From Streptomyces sp. 11x1 (GTDB taxonomy: Bacteria > Actinomycetota > Actinomycetes > Streptomycetales > Streptomycetaceae), in assembly GCF_032598905.1 (NCBI RefSeq), contig NZ_CP122458.1, positions 8,085,001 to 8,149,000 on the forward strand: a DNA stretch of 64,000 bases, in the 5' to 3' direction. The position numbers were made by a program, and so were the translations under genes. This document shows, piece by piece, positions 37,228 to 50,020 of the stretch. The notes beneath the pieces were generated by a model that searched no databases, was not told the origin of the DNA, and saw only the letters and a list, made by a program, of their open reading frames with translations. Within the stretch, counting starts at the first letter, position 1. Every line of letters begins with the position of its first letter.

Positions 37228-37956
37228 GTGGCGATCATCGACACCGAAGCCGCGTTGCACGAGGCGCACCGCGACAACCACACCCATCGGGACGTGAACG
37301 GCGGCTGGCTGCGGCCCGCCGTGTTCGGGGCGATGGACGGGCTCGTGTCCAACCTGGCGCTGATGACCGGTGTCGCCGGCGGAACGGCCGGGCGGGAGGC
37401 GGTCGTCGTCGCGGGGCTCGCGGGGCTCGCCGCCGGGGCCTTCTCCATGGCCGCGGGCGAGTACACCTCCGTGGCCTCGCAGCGGGAACTCGTCCAGGCC
37501 GAACTCGACGTCGAGCGGAGGGAGTTGCACAAGCACCCCAAGGACGAGGAGGAGGAGCTCGCCGCGCTCTACGAGAGTCGTGGCGTCGAGGCCGTACTCG
37601 CCCGGGAGGTGGCGCGGCAGCTGTCGCGCGATCCCGAGCAGGCGCTGGAGATCCACGCGCGCGAGGAGCTGGGTGTCGATCCCGGCGATCTGCCCTCGCC
37701 CGTCGTGGCCGCGGTGTCGAGTTTCGGCTCCTTCGCGCTGGGTGCCCTGCTGCCGGTACTGCCCTATCTCCTCGGGGCGGGCGCGCTGTGGCCCGCCGTG
37801 CTGGTGGCGCTCGTCGGGCTCTTCGGGTGCGGTGCCGTGGTGGCCAGGGTGACGGCCAGAACCTGGTGGTTCAGCGGGCTGCGGCAGCTGGCCCTCGGGG
37901 GTGCGGCGGCGGGTGTGACGTACGCCCTGGGCAGCCTGTTCGGCGCGGCCGTATGA
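37228..37956 (+). CDS. VIT1/CCC1 family iron/manganese transporter
   Basis: 242 aa. The N-terminal helix region HRDVNGGWLRPAVFGAMDGLVSNLALMTGVAGG is the signature start of VIT1/CCC1 proteins; GLAAGAFSMAAGEYTSVASQRE follows with the conserved Gly/Glu, then a Glu-rich cytoplasmic helix and three C-terminal membrane helices. The family exports Fe2+ or Mn2+. GAGGAAAGGGG precedes the GTG. It is divergent from the ADP-ribosylglycohydrolase operon; both enzyme and transporter families use divalent metals, but no functional link is shown. Confidence 0.92.
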   Translation: MAIIDTEAALHEAHRDNHTHRDVNGGWLRPAVFGAMDGLVSNLALMTGVAGGTAGREAVVVAGLAGLAAGAFSMAAGEYTSVASQRELVQAELDVERRELHKHPKDEEEELAALYESRGVEAVLAREVARQLSRDPEQALEIHAREELGVDPGDLPSPVVAAVSSFGSFALGALLPVLPYLLGAGALWPAVLVALVGLFGCGAVVARVTARTWWFSGLRQLALGGAAAGVTYALGSLFGAAV

Positions 37957-37987
37957 TGGATCAGATGGCTACGTATGCGCGGGACCG

Positions 37988-38025
37988 CATAAATAGTCGT
38001 TACCACGCGGTTTCGAATGCTTAAC
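37988..38025 (-). promoter_or_regulatory. GlnR-like binding site far upstream of gltB
   Basis: On the minus strand the half-sites GTTAA, GAAAC and GTAAC occur with exact 6-nt spacers, fitting three of the four parts of the actinobacterial GlnR box (gTnAc-n6-GaAAc-n6-gTnAc-n6-GaAAc); the fourth is degenerate. It lies 320 bp before gltB, in sequence unusually rich in A/T. Confidence 0.5.
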
Positions 38026-38255
38026 CGCTGGGCATGAGCCGTAAGCGCCGCGGGCAATGACGCCCGTCAAGCATCTGAAGCACCTGAGTAGTGGGCGACG
38101 ACGCCTCCTGCACCCCGGTCGACCGACAAAGATCTGTCCGGTCGGCTCTCCCCTTGATCGCGTTCGATCACGCCACCGTGTGCGGCCACCCCCTCCGCGC
38201 CGTGGCGTCCGCATGGTGGGACGAAGTATCCGCTTCCCGAGAATCGTTCCATCAT

Positions 38256-38271
38256 GTAACCTGCACGAAAT
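38256..38271 (+). promoter_or_regulatory. Second GlnR-like half box upstream of gltB
   Basis: GTAAC-n6-GAAAT (38256-38271) matches one a/b pair of the GlnR box, 75 bp before the gltB ATG. The following pair is not recognisable. Placement near a glutamate synthase gene makes GlnR a natural candidate. Confidence 0.45.
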
Positions 38272-38345
38272 TTTGCACCTTACGCAGAGGGCCAGCGTCG
38301 TCCCTCGGCAATCGCATATGCCAGATGACGACGACGGGAGAGCCG

Positions 38346-42948
<4,603 letters not shown>

Positions 42949-42956
<8 letters not shown>

Positions 42957-44409
42957 CCCGAAGGGCTTCCTCAACCACGGGCGCGAGGTCGCCAAGTCCC
43001 GCCCCGTCGACGTACGGCTGAAGGACTGGAACGAGGTCTACGTCCCCGGTTCCCTGCTCCCGATCATCTCGAAGCAGGCGTCCCGCTGCATGGACTGCGG
43101 CATCCCGTTCTGCCACAACGGCTGTCCCCTCGGGAACCTCATCCCCGAGTGGAACGACTACGCCTACCGCGAGGACTGGGCGGCCGCCTCCGAGCGCCTG
43201 CACGCCACCAACAACTTCCCGGAGTTCACGGGCCGCCTGTGCCCCGCTCCCTGCGAGTCGGCGTGCGTGCTCGGCATCAACCAGCCGGCCGTCACCATCA
43301 AGAACGTCGAAGTCTCGATCATCGACAAGGCGTGGGACGGCGGCGACGTCGCCCCCCAGGTCCCGGAGCGCCTCTCCGGCAAGACGGTCGCGGTCATCGG
43401 CTCGGGCCCGGCGGGCCTGGCCGCCGCCCAGCAGCTGACCCGGGCCGGTCACACCGTCGCCGTCTACGAGCGCGCGGACCGCGTCGGAGGGCTCCTCCGC
43501 TACGGCATCCCCGAGTTCAAGATGGAGAAGCGGCACATCAACCGCCGTATCGAGCAGATGCGCGCGGAGGGCACCCGCTTCCGGACGGGCATCGAGATCG
43601 GCCGGGACCTCAAGGCGACGGACCTGAAGAAGCGGTACGACGCCGTCGTCATCGCCGCGGGCGCCACCACTGCCCGTGACCTGCCGGTCCCCGGCCGCGA
43701 GCTGAACGGCATCCACCAGGCGATGGAGTACCTGCCGCTGGCCAACAAGGTGCAGGAGGGCGACTTCGTGGCGCCCCCCATCACGGCCGAGGGCAAGCAC
43801 GTCGTCGTCATCGGCGGTGGCGACACCGGCGCGGACTGCGTGGGCACCGCCCACCGCCAGGGCGCGGCCTCGGTCACACAGCTGGAGATCATGCCGAAGC
43901 CGGGCGAGGACCGTGCCCCGAACCAGCCGTGGCCGACCTTCCCGATGCTGTACAAGGTCACCTCCGCGCACGAGGAGGGCGGCGAGCGGGTCTACTCCGT
44001 ATCCACCACCCACTTCGAGGGCGACGAGGACGGCAACGTCCAGTGGCTGCACCTCGTCGAGGTCGAGTTCGTCGACGGCAAGCTGACGCAGAAGCCGGGC
44101 ACGGAGCGGAAGATCCCCGCCCAGCTGGTGACGCTGGCGATGGGCTTCACCGGCACGGACCGCGAGAACGGTCTCGTGGACCAGTTCGGCCTGGACCTCG
44201 ACGAGCGCGGCAACATCGCGCGTGACGCCGACTTCCAGACGAACGTGCCGGGTGTGTTCGTGGCGGGCGACGCGGGGCGCGGTCAGTCCCTCATCGTCTG
44301 GGCGATCGCCGAGGGCCGCTCGGCCGCGCGCGGCTGCGACCGCTTCCTCACGGGCGCGAGCGACCTGCCGGCCCCGATCCGGCCGACGGACCGCTCGCTG
44401 ATGGTCTGA
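42949..44409 (+). CDS. gltD: Glutamate synthase small subunit
   Basis: 486 aa. Two N-terminal 4Fe-4S cysteine clusters are visible ([19 protein letters not shown] and [13 protein letters not shown]), then FAD-binding [17 protein letters not shown] and NADPH-binding [15 protein letters not shown], ending with the FAD motif [19 protein letters not shown]. It passes electrons from NADPH to GltB. The 8-nt overlap with gltB ensures coupled translation. Direct repeats begin at its stop codon and a strong terminator follows. Confidence 0.98.
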
Positions 44410-44482
44410 TCCACCGCATTCCTGACCTGCCGGGTCCTGCCCCGCCGGTCACTGATCCACCGGGTCACTGATCCACCGGATC
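44405..44482 (+). repeat. Tandem repeats anchored on the gltD stop codon
   Basis: TGATCCACCG occurs at 44407-44417 (with the gltD stop), and again around 44453 and 44469, the latter two within a 16-bp unit CACTGATCCACCGGGT. Another stop-anchored repeat set in this window. Confidence 0.7.
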
Positions 44483-44516
44483 AACAGACGTCCCGTACAA
44501 CGGCGTACGGAACACA

Positions 44517-44566
44517 GACGGCGCCTGCCCACCAGTCCCCGACCGGACTATCGGGCGGGCGCCGTC
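44517..44566. terminator. Terminator between gltD and the rhomboid gene
   Basis: GACGGCGCCTGCCC (44517-44530) and GGGCGGGCGCCGTC (44553-44566) pair with one G-U, with an inner AGTCC/GGACT helix. It lies between convergent genes. Confidence 0.85.
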
Positions 44567-44585
44567 GCATGTCCCAGGCGAGGGC

Positions 44586-45515
44586 TCAGCCCGTCATCGC
44601 CGCCACCTTCGCCACCGCCAGCACCACCAACAGCGCCAGCACCCCCACACACGCCCCCGCCTGTACCAGCACCCTGCGTCGGTCCCTCGGTGCGTACGCG
44701 AAGGCCAGGGCGGTCAGGCCGCCTGTGAGGAGGCCGCCGAGGTGGCCCTGCCAGGACGTCACGACCGCCGAGATGACCAGCCAGATCAGCAGACCCGCCA
44801 TGAAGCGGTTGATGCCCGCCGGGTCGGCGCCGAGGCGGCGGGCCAGGACGTAGTACGCCGTGCAGACGCCGAAGATCGCGCCGGAGGCGCCGACCGTGCT
44901 GCTGTCGGGGGCCAGGAGGAGGACCAGGACGGAGCCGCCGAGGGCGGAGAGGAGGTACAGGCTCAGATAGCGGGCGCGGCCCAGCTGGGCCTCCACCACC
45001 CGGCCCACGTTCCACAGCGTGACCATGTTCATCACGATGTGGAGGATGCCGAACGTGCCCTCGGTGGGCGGGATGTGGAGGAAGGCGCCGGTGAGGAGGC
45101 GGTACCACTCGCCGTCGATCACGCCTTCGAGGTGGAAGTCGCCCGGGTAGGCGCTCTGCCAGACGTAGCGCAGACCGTCCGGGCCGGCGAGGCCCCGGCC
45201 CAGCATCGCGAAGTCGTCGACGATCGACGGGCGGAGCAGCTCGGCGACGTACGCGACGACGTTCAGGCCGATCAGGACGTACGTCACCAGCGGGACCGCC
45301 GAGATCCGGCCGCCGAAGGCCGTGCGGGCCTGGCGGACGCTTCTCGCGCCCTCCTTCACGCACTCCGGGCACTGGTGGCCCACGGCCGCGTCGCGCATGC
45401 AGTCCGGGCAGATGAACCGCTCGCAGCGGGTGCAGCGGACGTAGGACTCCACGTTCGGGTGGCGGTAACAGGTGGTGACGGCGGGCTCGGACGACGACGA
45501 GGACTCGGGTTCCAC
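44586..45515 (-). CDS. Rhomboid family intramembrane serine protease with N-terminal zinc-binding domain
   Basis: 309 aa. Residues 14-55 form a B-box-like zinc module (CYRHPNVESYVRCTRCERF, ICPDCMRDAAVGHQCPEC). The rhomboid core has the HIVMNMVTLWNVG loop, catalytic Ser in GASGAIFGVCTAYY (about 215) and catalytic His in SWQGHLGGLLTGG (about 264). It cleaves transmembrane substrates within the membrane; substrates are unknown. The GTG at 45515 follows AAGGAG. The gene converges on gltD. Confidence 0.94.
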   Translation of the reverse strand: MEPESSSSSEPAVTTCYRHPNVESYVRCTRCERFICPDCMRDAAVGHQCPECVKEGARSVRQARTAFGGRISAVPLVTYVLIGLNVVAYVAELLRPSIVDDFAMLGRGLAGPDGLRYVWQSAYPGDFHLEGVIDGEWYRLLTGAFLHIPPTEGTFGILHIVMNMVTLWNVGRVVEAQLGRARYLSLYLLSALGGSVLVLLLAPDSSTVGASGAIFGVCTAYYVLARRLGADPAGINRFMAGLLIWLVISAVVTSWQGHLGGLLTGGLTALAFAYAPRDRRRVLVQAGACVGVLALLVVLAVAKVAAMTG

Positions 45516-45610
45516 GGCCGGCTCCTTGTGGGTGCGGGGCTGATGACGAGCCGGTGAGGACGGCGGCGAACAAAATAGCGAACCTGGGCGGGGGCGCGCT
45601 GCGGGGGAGT

Positions 45611-45834
45611 GCCCTAGACCCTGTCGTCACATTCCCGCCTGCCCCGCAGCTCCATGCACGTGCTCTCGGCGTGCCGGGCACTGACCCGAGTACGTCCGGT
45701 ACGCGAGTCAGTGCCCGGCACGCCGAGAGCGCGCTCCCCCGGTCTCGGCTGCGCCGCTCGACCGGGAGGTACCCCCACGACGCCGCGGGGCAGCCCTTCG
45801 GGCGACGAGGGGAATGTGACGACAGGGCCTAGCC
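45611..45834. repeat. 222-bp nested inverted-repeat element
   Basis: Terminal arms CCCTGTCGTCACATTCCC (45619-45636) and GGGAATGTGACGACAGGG (45810-45827) are perfectly complementary and flanked by CTAG tetranucleotides on both sides. Inside, a perfect 23-bp inverted repeat (45663-45685 with 45707-45729) encloses a loop that itself contains a GTAC pair. The element has no open frame of its own. From memory, related copies occur in other Streptomyces genomes, which suggests a miniature mobile or RNA-structured element. It fills most of the 358-bp gap between the rhomboid and VWA genes. Confidence 0.8.
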
Positions 45835-45873
45835 TCGGGATCTTCGTCGCGCTCCAGTGCCGGGAGGCCCCTC

Positions 45874-46593
45874 ATGCCCGCCATCAGCCTCAGCAAGATG
45901 CAGGAGACCGCCCCCGCGCTGGTGGATCTGTACAAGGCCGCCGGGGCCTCCCTCGACCGACACGGTCTGCGGGGGCAGCGCGCCGCCGTCTACCTCGTGG
46001 TCGACCACAGCGGCTCCATGCGGCCGTACTACAGAGACGGCAGCGTGCAGGCACTCGCCGATCGGGTGCTCGGGCTGTCGGCGCAGCTCGACGACGACGG
46101 GAGCGTGCCGGTCTTCTTCTTCTCCACCGGGGTCGACGCGGTCACGGAGATCGCCCTCACCGGTCACCACGGCCGCGTCGAGCGGATCGTGACCGGGCTC
46201 GGACACATGGGGAAGACCAACTACCACGTGGCCATGGACGCCGTCATCGACCACTATCTCGACTGCGGCGGGAGCGCCCCGGCCTTCGTGGTGTTCCAGA
46301 CCGACGGCGGGCCGACCAGCCGGCTCGCCGCCGAGAAGTACGTCTGCAAGGCCGCTCGTCTCCCTCTGTTCTGGCAGTTCATCGGCTTCGGCGACCCCGA
46401 CAGCAAGCAGTTCGACTTCCTGCGCCGACTGGACGAGCTGGCGGTGCCGGGGAAGCGGGTCGTCGACAACGCCGGTTTCTTCCATGCCGGTTCGGATCCG
46501 GGGTCTGTGTCCGACGCGGAGTTGTACGACCGACTGCTGGGCGCGTTTCCCAGCTGGCTGACGGCGGCGCGGGCGCAGGGAATCGTCCCGTAG
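45874..46593 (+). CDS. VWA domain protein (TerF-like)
   Basis: 239 aa. A von Willebrand factor A fold with a complete MIDAS: VVDHSGSMRPYY (DxSxS, about residues 43-47), a Thr in TNYHVAMDAVIDHYL and an Asp in VVFQTDGGPTS. Such proteins occur with tellurite-resistance (TerD/TerF) systems, but no ter gene is nearby, so the role is unknown. GGGAGG precedes the ATG. It converges on the acyl-CoA dehydrogenase gene with 13 bp between. Confidence 0.9.
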   Translation: MPAISLSKMQETAPALVDLYKAAGASLDRHGLRGQRAAVYLVVDHSGSMRPYYRDGSVQALADRVLGLSAQLDDDGSVPVFFFSTGVDAVTEIALTGHHGRVERIVTGLGHMGKTNYHVAMDAVIDHYLDCGGSAPAFVVFQTDGGPTSRLAAEKYVCKAARLPLFWQFIGFGDPDSKQFDFLRRLDELAVPGKRVVDNAGFFHAGSDPGSVSDAELYDRLLGAFPSWLTAARAQGIVP

Positions 46594-46606
46594 TCCCGGG
46601 CAGTCA

Positions 46607-47581
46607 TCACAGCTGAGGACCGCTGAGGACCACGTCCCGGCATTCGTCGGGCGAGCCCCACGCGCTCCGCAGCGCGCGCGCCTTGGTCAGCCAGAGGGAC
46701 AGGTCGTACTCGGCCGTGTAACCGATCGCGCCGTGCGCCTGGAGCGCCGTGCGCGCCGTCGCGTACGCCGCCTCGCACGCCGTCACCTTGGCCGCCGCCG
46801 CGTCCGCCGGGTCCAGGGTGACCGCCGCCCCGAAGACCAGCGGCCGCGCGAACTCCAGGGCCACCTTGGCGTCCGCCAGCCGGTGCTTCACCGCCTGGAA
46901 CGACCCCACGGGCACACCGAACTGGGTGCGCTGCTTGACGTATGCCACCGTCCTGTCGAGCAGCGCCAGACCGACGCCGAGCGCCTGCGCGGCGACCGCG
47001 AGACGTGCCCAGACGAGGGCGTGGGCGAGCAGGGACGGGTCGGCGGCGAGGAGGTCGCCGCCGGGGGAGAGCGGGGTCAGGCGGCGGGCCGGGTCCAGGG
47101 AGTGGCGCACGGGGCCGTGGCCGGGGGCGAGGCGCAGTTCGCCTGTCTCCGGGGCGAGGGTCAGGCGGGTCGTCGCCGTGTCCCCGTCCAGCGCGTACGA
47201 CCCCGGCGACGGCGCCACCGTGGCCATCGCCTCGCCCGACACCAGCGCCGGGAGCAGGCGCTTGGCCGGGCCCGGGTCCCCCAGGCCCGCCAGGAGCACC
47301 GTCGCCGTCACCGTCTCCACGAGCGGTCCCGGAACCGCGTGCCGACCCAACTCCACGAAGGCGAGGGCCAGTTCGACGGGGAGCGGGCCCACCCCCTCGT
47401 ACGCCTCCGGCGCCCCCAGCGCGAACACGCCCGCGTCCCCGAGGCGCGCCCACACCGCACGCCCCGCCTTGTGCTCCCCGCGCCCCCAGGCCCGTATGAC
47501 GGCGGGCGTGCCGGCGGCCGACAACATGGCGTCCAGCGACTCGGCGAACGCCCGCTGCTCGGTGTCCAGGAGAAAACGCAT
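46607..47581 (-). CDS. Acyl-CoA dehydrogenase, short FadE32/FadE33-like subunit
   Basis: 324 aa. Acyl-CoA dehydrogenase fold: N-terminal helices (LLDTEQRAFAESLDAML), central VAPSPGSYALDG region and C-terminal helices with KQRTQFGVPVGSFQAVKHRLAD and ALQAHGAIGYTAEYDLSLWL. The usual C-terminal YEGTxxIQ with the catalytic Glu is missing, as in one partner of the mycobacterial alpha2-beta2 dehydrogenases, so it may need a second subunit. Length matches FadE32/FadE33 (about 320 aa). It follows the longer dehydrogenase gene after a 396-bp repeat array. Confidence 0.85.
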   Translation of the reverse strand: MRFLLDTEQRAFAESLDAMLSAAGTPAVIRAWGRGEHKAGRAVWARLGDAGVFALGAPEAYEGVGPLPVELALAFVELGRHAVPGPLVETVTATVLLAGLGDPGPAKRLLPALVSGEAMATVAPSPGSYALDGDTATTRLTLAPETGELRLAPGHGPVRHSLDPARRLTPLSPGGDLLAADPSLLAHALVWARLAVAAQALGVGLALLDRTVAYVKQRTQFGVPVGSFQAVKHRLADAKVALEFARPLVFGAAVTLDPADAAAAKVTACEAAYATARTALQAHGAIGYTAEYDLSLWLTKARALRSAWGSPDECRDVVLSGPQL

Positions 47582-47977
47582 CCGGTGACGGCCTTTCGGG
47601 CGGGGGCCCGCGTCAGCTGAGGCCCTTGGGGTCGGGACCGCGCGTCGGCGGTGGCCTTTGAGGCCGGGCCGCGCGTCGGCGGTGGCCTTTGAGGCCGGGC
47701 CGCGCGTCGGCGGTGGCCTTCGGGAGGGAGTCACGCGTCAGTTGAGGCCTTTGAAGGCCGAGGCCGTGCGTCGGGGTGCGGCCCCACGGGGCGGGGCCCT
47801 GCGGGCGGGGGCCACGCCTCGGCGGAGGCCCTTGAGGTCGGCGCCGAGCGTTGTCGGTGGTCTGCGGGCGGCGACCATCGCTCGGCGGACGGCCCTCGCA
47901 GTCGAGGCCACATGTCGGGGGCGGCCTCTCAGGCGCGCTCCGCGCATCAGCGGCACCCCCTTCAGGAGGGCACCGCA
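47582..47977 (-). repeat. Decayed 31-35 bp tandem array between two acyl-CoA dehydrogenase genes
   Basis: Around 12 copies of a unit built on GCGTCGGCGGTGGCC (plus strand) span the gap; the cleanest are at 47640, 47671 and 47702 (period 31). Copies next to 47978 match the 3' end of the upstream dehydrogenase gene, including its stop codon, so the array looks like repeated amplification of that gene end. A minus-strand frame stays open through much of it and joins the downstream dehydrogenase, but its composition argues against coding. Confidence 0.85.
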
Positions 47978-49117
47978 TCAGCGGCGGCCCTTCGGCAGGC
48001 CGAGGAGGCGTTCGGCGATGATGTCGCGTTGGATCTCGTTGGTGCCGGCGTAGATCGGGCCGGCGAGGGAGAAGACGTACCCCTCGGACCAGTCGGTGTC
48101 CGCCGACTCGCCCTCCTCGTCGAGCAGGTCGAGCGCCGTCTCGTGCAGGGCGATGTCGTACTCGGACCAGAAGACCTTGTTCAAACTGGCCTCGGGGCCG
48201 ATCGGCGTGCCCTCCAGGAAGCGGGAGGCGGCCGCGTGGGTGAACAACTGGTAGGCGCGGGCGCCGATCAGCGCGTCGGCCACCGCCTCGCGGGCGGACG
48301 CCGGGCTGCCCCGGTCGTGCCAGAGGGCGAGCAGCCGGTGCGCGGAGGCCAGGAAGCGGCCCGGGGAGCGGAGCGTCAGACCGCGTTCGTTGCCGGCGGT
48401 GGACATCGCGATGCGCCAGCCCTGGCCGGGCTCGCCGATGACGTCCTCGTCCGGCACGAACACGTCGTCGAGGAAGAGCTCGGCGAACGCGGGCCTGCCG
48501 TCGAGGCGGCCGATCGGGCGGACCGTCACCCCCGGGGCGCGCAGGTCGAACATGAGATACGTCAGCCCCTGGTGGGGCCGGTCGGTGCCGGGCTCGCTGC
48601 GGAACAGGCCGAACGCCCGGTCCGCGAACGCCGCCCGTGACGACCAGGTCTTCTGCCCGCTCAGCAACCAGCCCCCGTCCGCGCGCACGGCCCGGGAGGT
48701 GAGCGAGGCCAGATCGGACCCGGCCCCGGGCTCCGACCAGGCCTGGGCCCACACCACCTCGCCGGAGGCCATCGGGGGCAGCACGCGCGCCCGTTGCTCC
48801 TCGGTGCCGTGGTCGAACAGGGTCGGGGCGAGGAGGTTGACGCCGTTCTGGCCGACCCGGCCCGGGGCGCCCGCCGCGTAGTACTCCTCCTCGAAGAGCA
48901 GCCAGCGGAGCAGCCCCGCGTCGCGGCCGCCGTACGCGGTCGGCCAGTTCACCACCGACCAGCGGTCGGCGAAGAGTTCGGCCTCCCATGCCCGATGGGC
49001 GGCGAAGCCCTCCTCGGTCTCCAGGGACGGGAGCGGCCCCGACGGGACATGGCCGCGCAGCCAGGCGCGGGCCTCGGCGCGGAAGGCCTCGTCGGCAGGG
49101 GAACAAGCGAGGTCCAT
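47978..49117 (-). CDS. fadE30: Acyl-CoA dehydrogenase, FadE30-like
   Basis: 379 aa. FAD-binding motifs: VVWAQAWSEPGAGSDLASL, WLLSGQKTWSSRAAFADR and GTPIGPEASLNKVFWSEYD. The C-terminal motif reads IYAGTNEIQRDIIAERLLG, Ala replacing the common catalytic Glu, while an NERG on the preceding helix could supply the base as in some steroid-side-chain dehydrogenases. Length (379 vs about 385) and position next to ipdF and kstR2 match FadE30, which acts on HIP-CoA. GAAGGAG precedes the ATG. Orthology is inferred. Confidence 0.82.
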   Translation of the reverse strand: MDLACSPADEAFRAEARAWLRGHVPSGPLPSLETEEGFAAHRAWEAELFADRWSVVNWPTAYGGRDAGLLRWLLFEEEYYAAGAPGRVGQNGVNLLAPTLFDHGTEEQRARVLPPMASGEVVWAQAWSEPGAGSDLASLTSRAVRADGGWLLSGQKTWSSRAAFADRAFGLFRSEPGTDRPHQGLTYLMFDLRAPGVTVRPIGRLDGRPAFAELFLDDVFVPDEDVIGEPGQGWRIAMSTAGNERGLTLRSPGRFLASAHRLLALWHDRGSPASAREAVADALIGARAYQLFTHAAASRFLEGTPIGPEASLNKVFWSEYDIALHETALDLLDEEGESADTDWSEGYVFSLAGPIYAGTNEIQRDIIAERLLGLPKGRR

Positions 49118-49133
49118 GGAGCACTGCTCCTTC

Positions 49134-49149
49134 CCTAACAAGTGTTTGG
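49134..49149. promoter_or_regulatory. Palindromic operator, probable KstR2-like site 1
   Basis: CCTAACAAGTGTTTGG is a near-perfect palindrome (CCWAACA..TGTTWGG) between the divergent fadE30-like and ipdF-like genes, overlapping their promoters. An almost identical site is at 55621-55636. A TAGGTT box (49150-49155) ends 11 nt before the ipdF ATG. Confidence 0.7.
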
Positions 49150-49166
49150 TAGGTTACCGTGCCCGC

Positions 49167-49955
49167 ATGAAGAACGTCGACCCTCCGGCGTACCTCCCCG
49201 GCCACCGTCTGCTCGCCGGACGCACCGCCGTGATCACCGCCGCGGCCGGCGCGGGCATCGGCGGGGCCACCGCACGACGCTTCCTGGAGGAGGGCGCGCG
49301 CGTACTGATCAGCGACGCCCACACGCGCAGACTCAAGGCGTACCGGGACGAGCTGGCCGAGGAGTTCGGAGCGGAGTCCGTCCGGGCGGTGCCGTGCGAC
49401 GTGACCGACGAGGACCAGGTGCGGGCCCTGTTCGAGGCCGGCGCCCGGCTGCACGGACGGCTCGACATCGTCGTCAACAACGCGGGCCTCGGCGGCACCA
49501 GCGACCTCGTCGACATGACCGACGAGCAGTGGTCCAAGGTGCTGGACGTGACACTGAACGGCACGTTCCGCTGCACCCGGACCGCGCTGCGACTGATGCG
49601 GGACAACGGCGGCGGCGTCATCGTCAACAACGCCTCCGTCGTCGGCTGGCGCGCCCAGGCCGGCCAGGCGCACTACGCCGCCGCCAAGGCCGGCGTCATG
49701 GCCCTGACCAGGTGTGCGGCGATCGAGGCGGCCGCGTACGGGGTCCGGGTCAACGCCGTCTCGCCCAGCCTCGCCATGCACCCGCACCTGGTGAAGGTCA
49801 CCACCCCGGAGCTGCTGGAGGAACTGACCGCGCGCGAGGCCCTCGGGCGGTACGCCGAACCCTGGGAGGTGGCCAACGTGATCGTGTTCCTCGCGTCCGG
49901 CTACTCCTCGTACCTGACGGGTGAGATCGTCTCCGTGAGCAACCAGCATCCGTGA
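49167..49955 (+). CDS. ipdF: Short-chain dehydrogenase, IpdF-like
   Basis: 262 aa, exactly the length of mycobacterial IpdF. Rossmann motif AVITAAAGAGIGGATARRF (slightly unusual TAAAGAGIG), NNAG at VVNNAGLGG, catalytic Ser in NNASVVGWRAQ and Y-x3-K in HYAAAKAGVMAL. In the KstR2 pathway IpdF oxidises 5-hydroxy-methylhexahydroindanone propionate CoA. The ATG at 49167 fits the conserved N terminus; an upstream extension is unsupported. A 17-bp tandem repeat starts in its last codons. Confidence 0.85.
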   Translation: MKNVDPPAYLPGHRLLAGRTAVITAAAGAGIGGATARRFLEEGARVLISDAHTRRLKAYRDELAEEFGAESVRAVPCDVTDEDQVRALFEAGARLHGRLDIVVNNAGLGGTSDLVDMTDEQWSKVLDVTLNGTFRCTRTALRLMRDNGGGVIVNNASVVGWRAQAGQAHYAAAKAGVMALTRCAAIEAAAYGVRVNAVSPSLAMHPHLVKVTTPELLEELTAREALGRYAEPWEVANVIVFLASGYSSYLTGEIVSVSNQHP

Positions 49956-50002
49956 GCAACCAGTACCCGTGCGCAATCAGCGCCCATGAGCGACCAGCAC
50001 CC
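49935..50002 (+). repeat. 17-bp tandem repeat across the ipdF stop codon (four units)
   Basis: Units at 49935, 49952, 49969 and 49986 follow GTGAGCAACCAGCATCC with few changes. The first carries the last sense codons and the TGA (49953-49955) falls at the start of the second, so the gene end has been repeated into the ipdF-kstR2 spacer, ending just before the ribosome site of the regulator. Confidence 0.9.
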
Positions 50003-50020
50003 GTGAGGACGAGGAACAGC

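Larger units (their letters stand above)
37957..38345 (+). other. 389-bp gltB upstream region with structured leader
   Basis: No gene is supported. A 23-codon frame at 37953-38024 overlaps the VIT1-type stop but uses codons atypical for this genome. Hairpins include TGATCG/CGATCA (38155-38170) and GACCGACA/TGTCCGGTC (about 38120-38143). With the two GlnR-like sites this is the most AT-rich, regulation-like gap in the window. No known riboswitch class was recognised. Confidence 0.5.

Noticed and set aside
37953..38024. A 23-codon frame overlapping the VIT1-type stop codon (ATGA)
   Set aside because: Codons such as ATA, AAT, AGT and TAT are atypical for real genes here; the sequence is better explained by an AT-rich regulatory region with a GlnR-like site.
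38067..38255. Minus-strand 62-codon frame in the gltB leader
   Set aside because: No ribosome site, no recognisable product, and overlap with leader hairpins.
47658..48053. Open frames in both strands through the 47.6-48.0 kb array
   Set aside because: They read through tandem repeats and give Arg/Gly-rich repeats; explained by repeat structure rather than coding.
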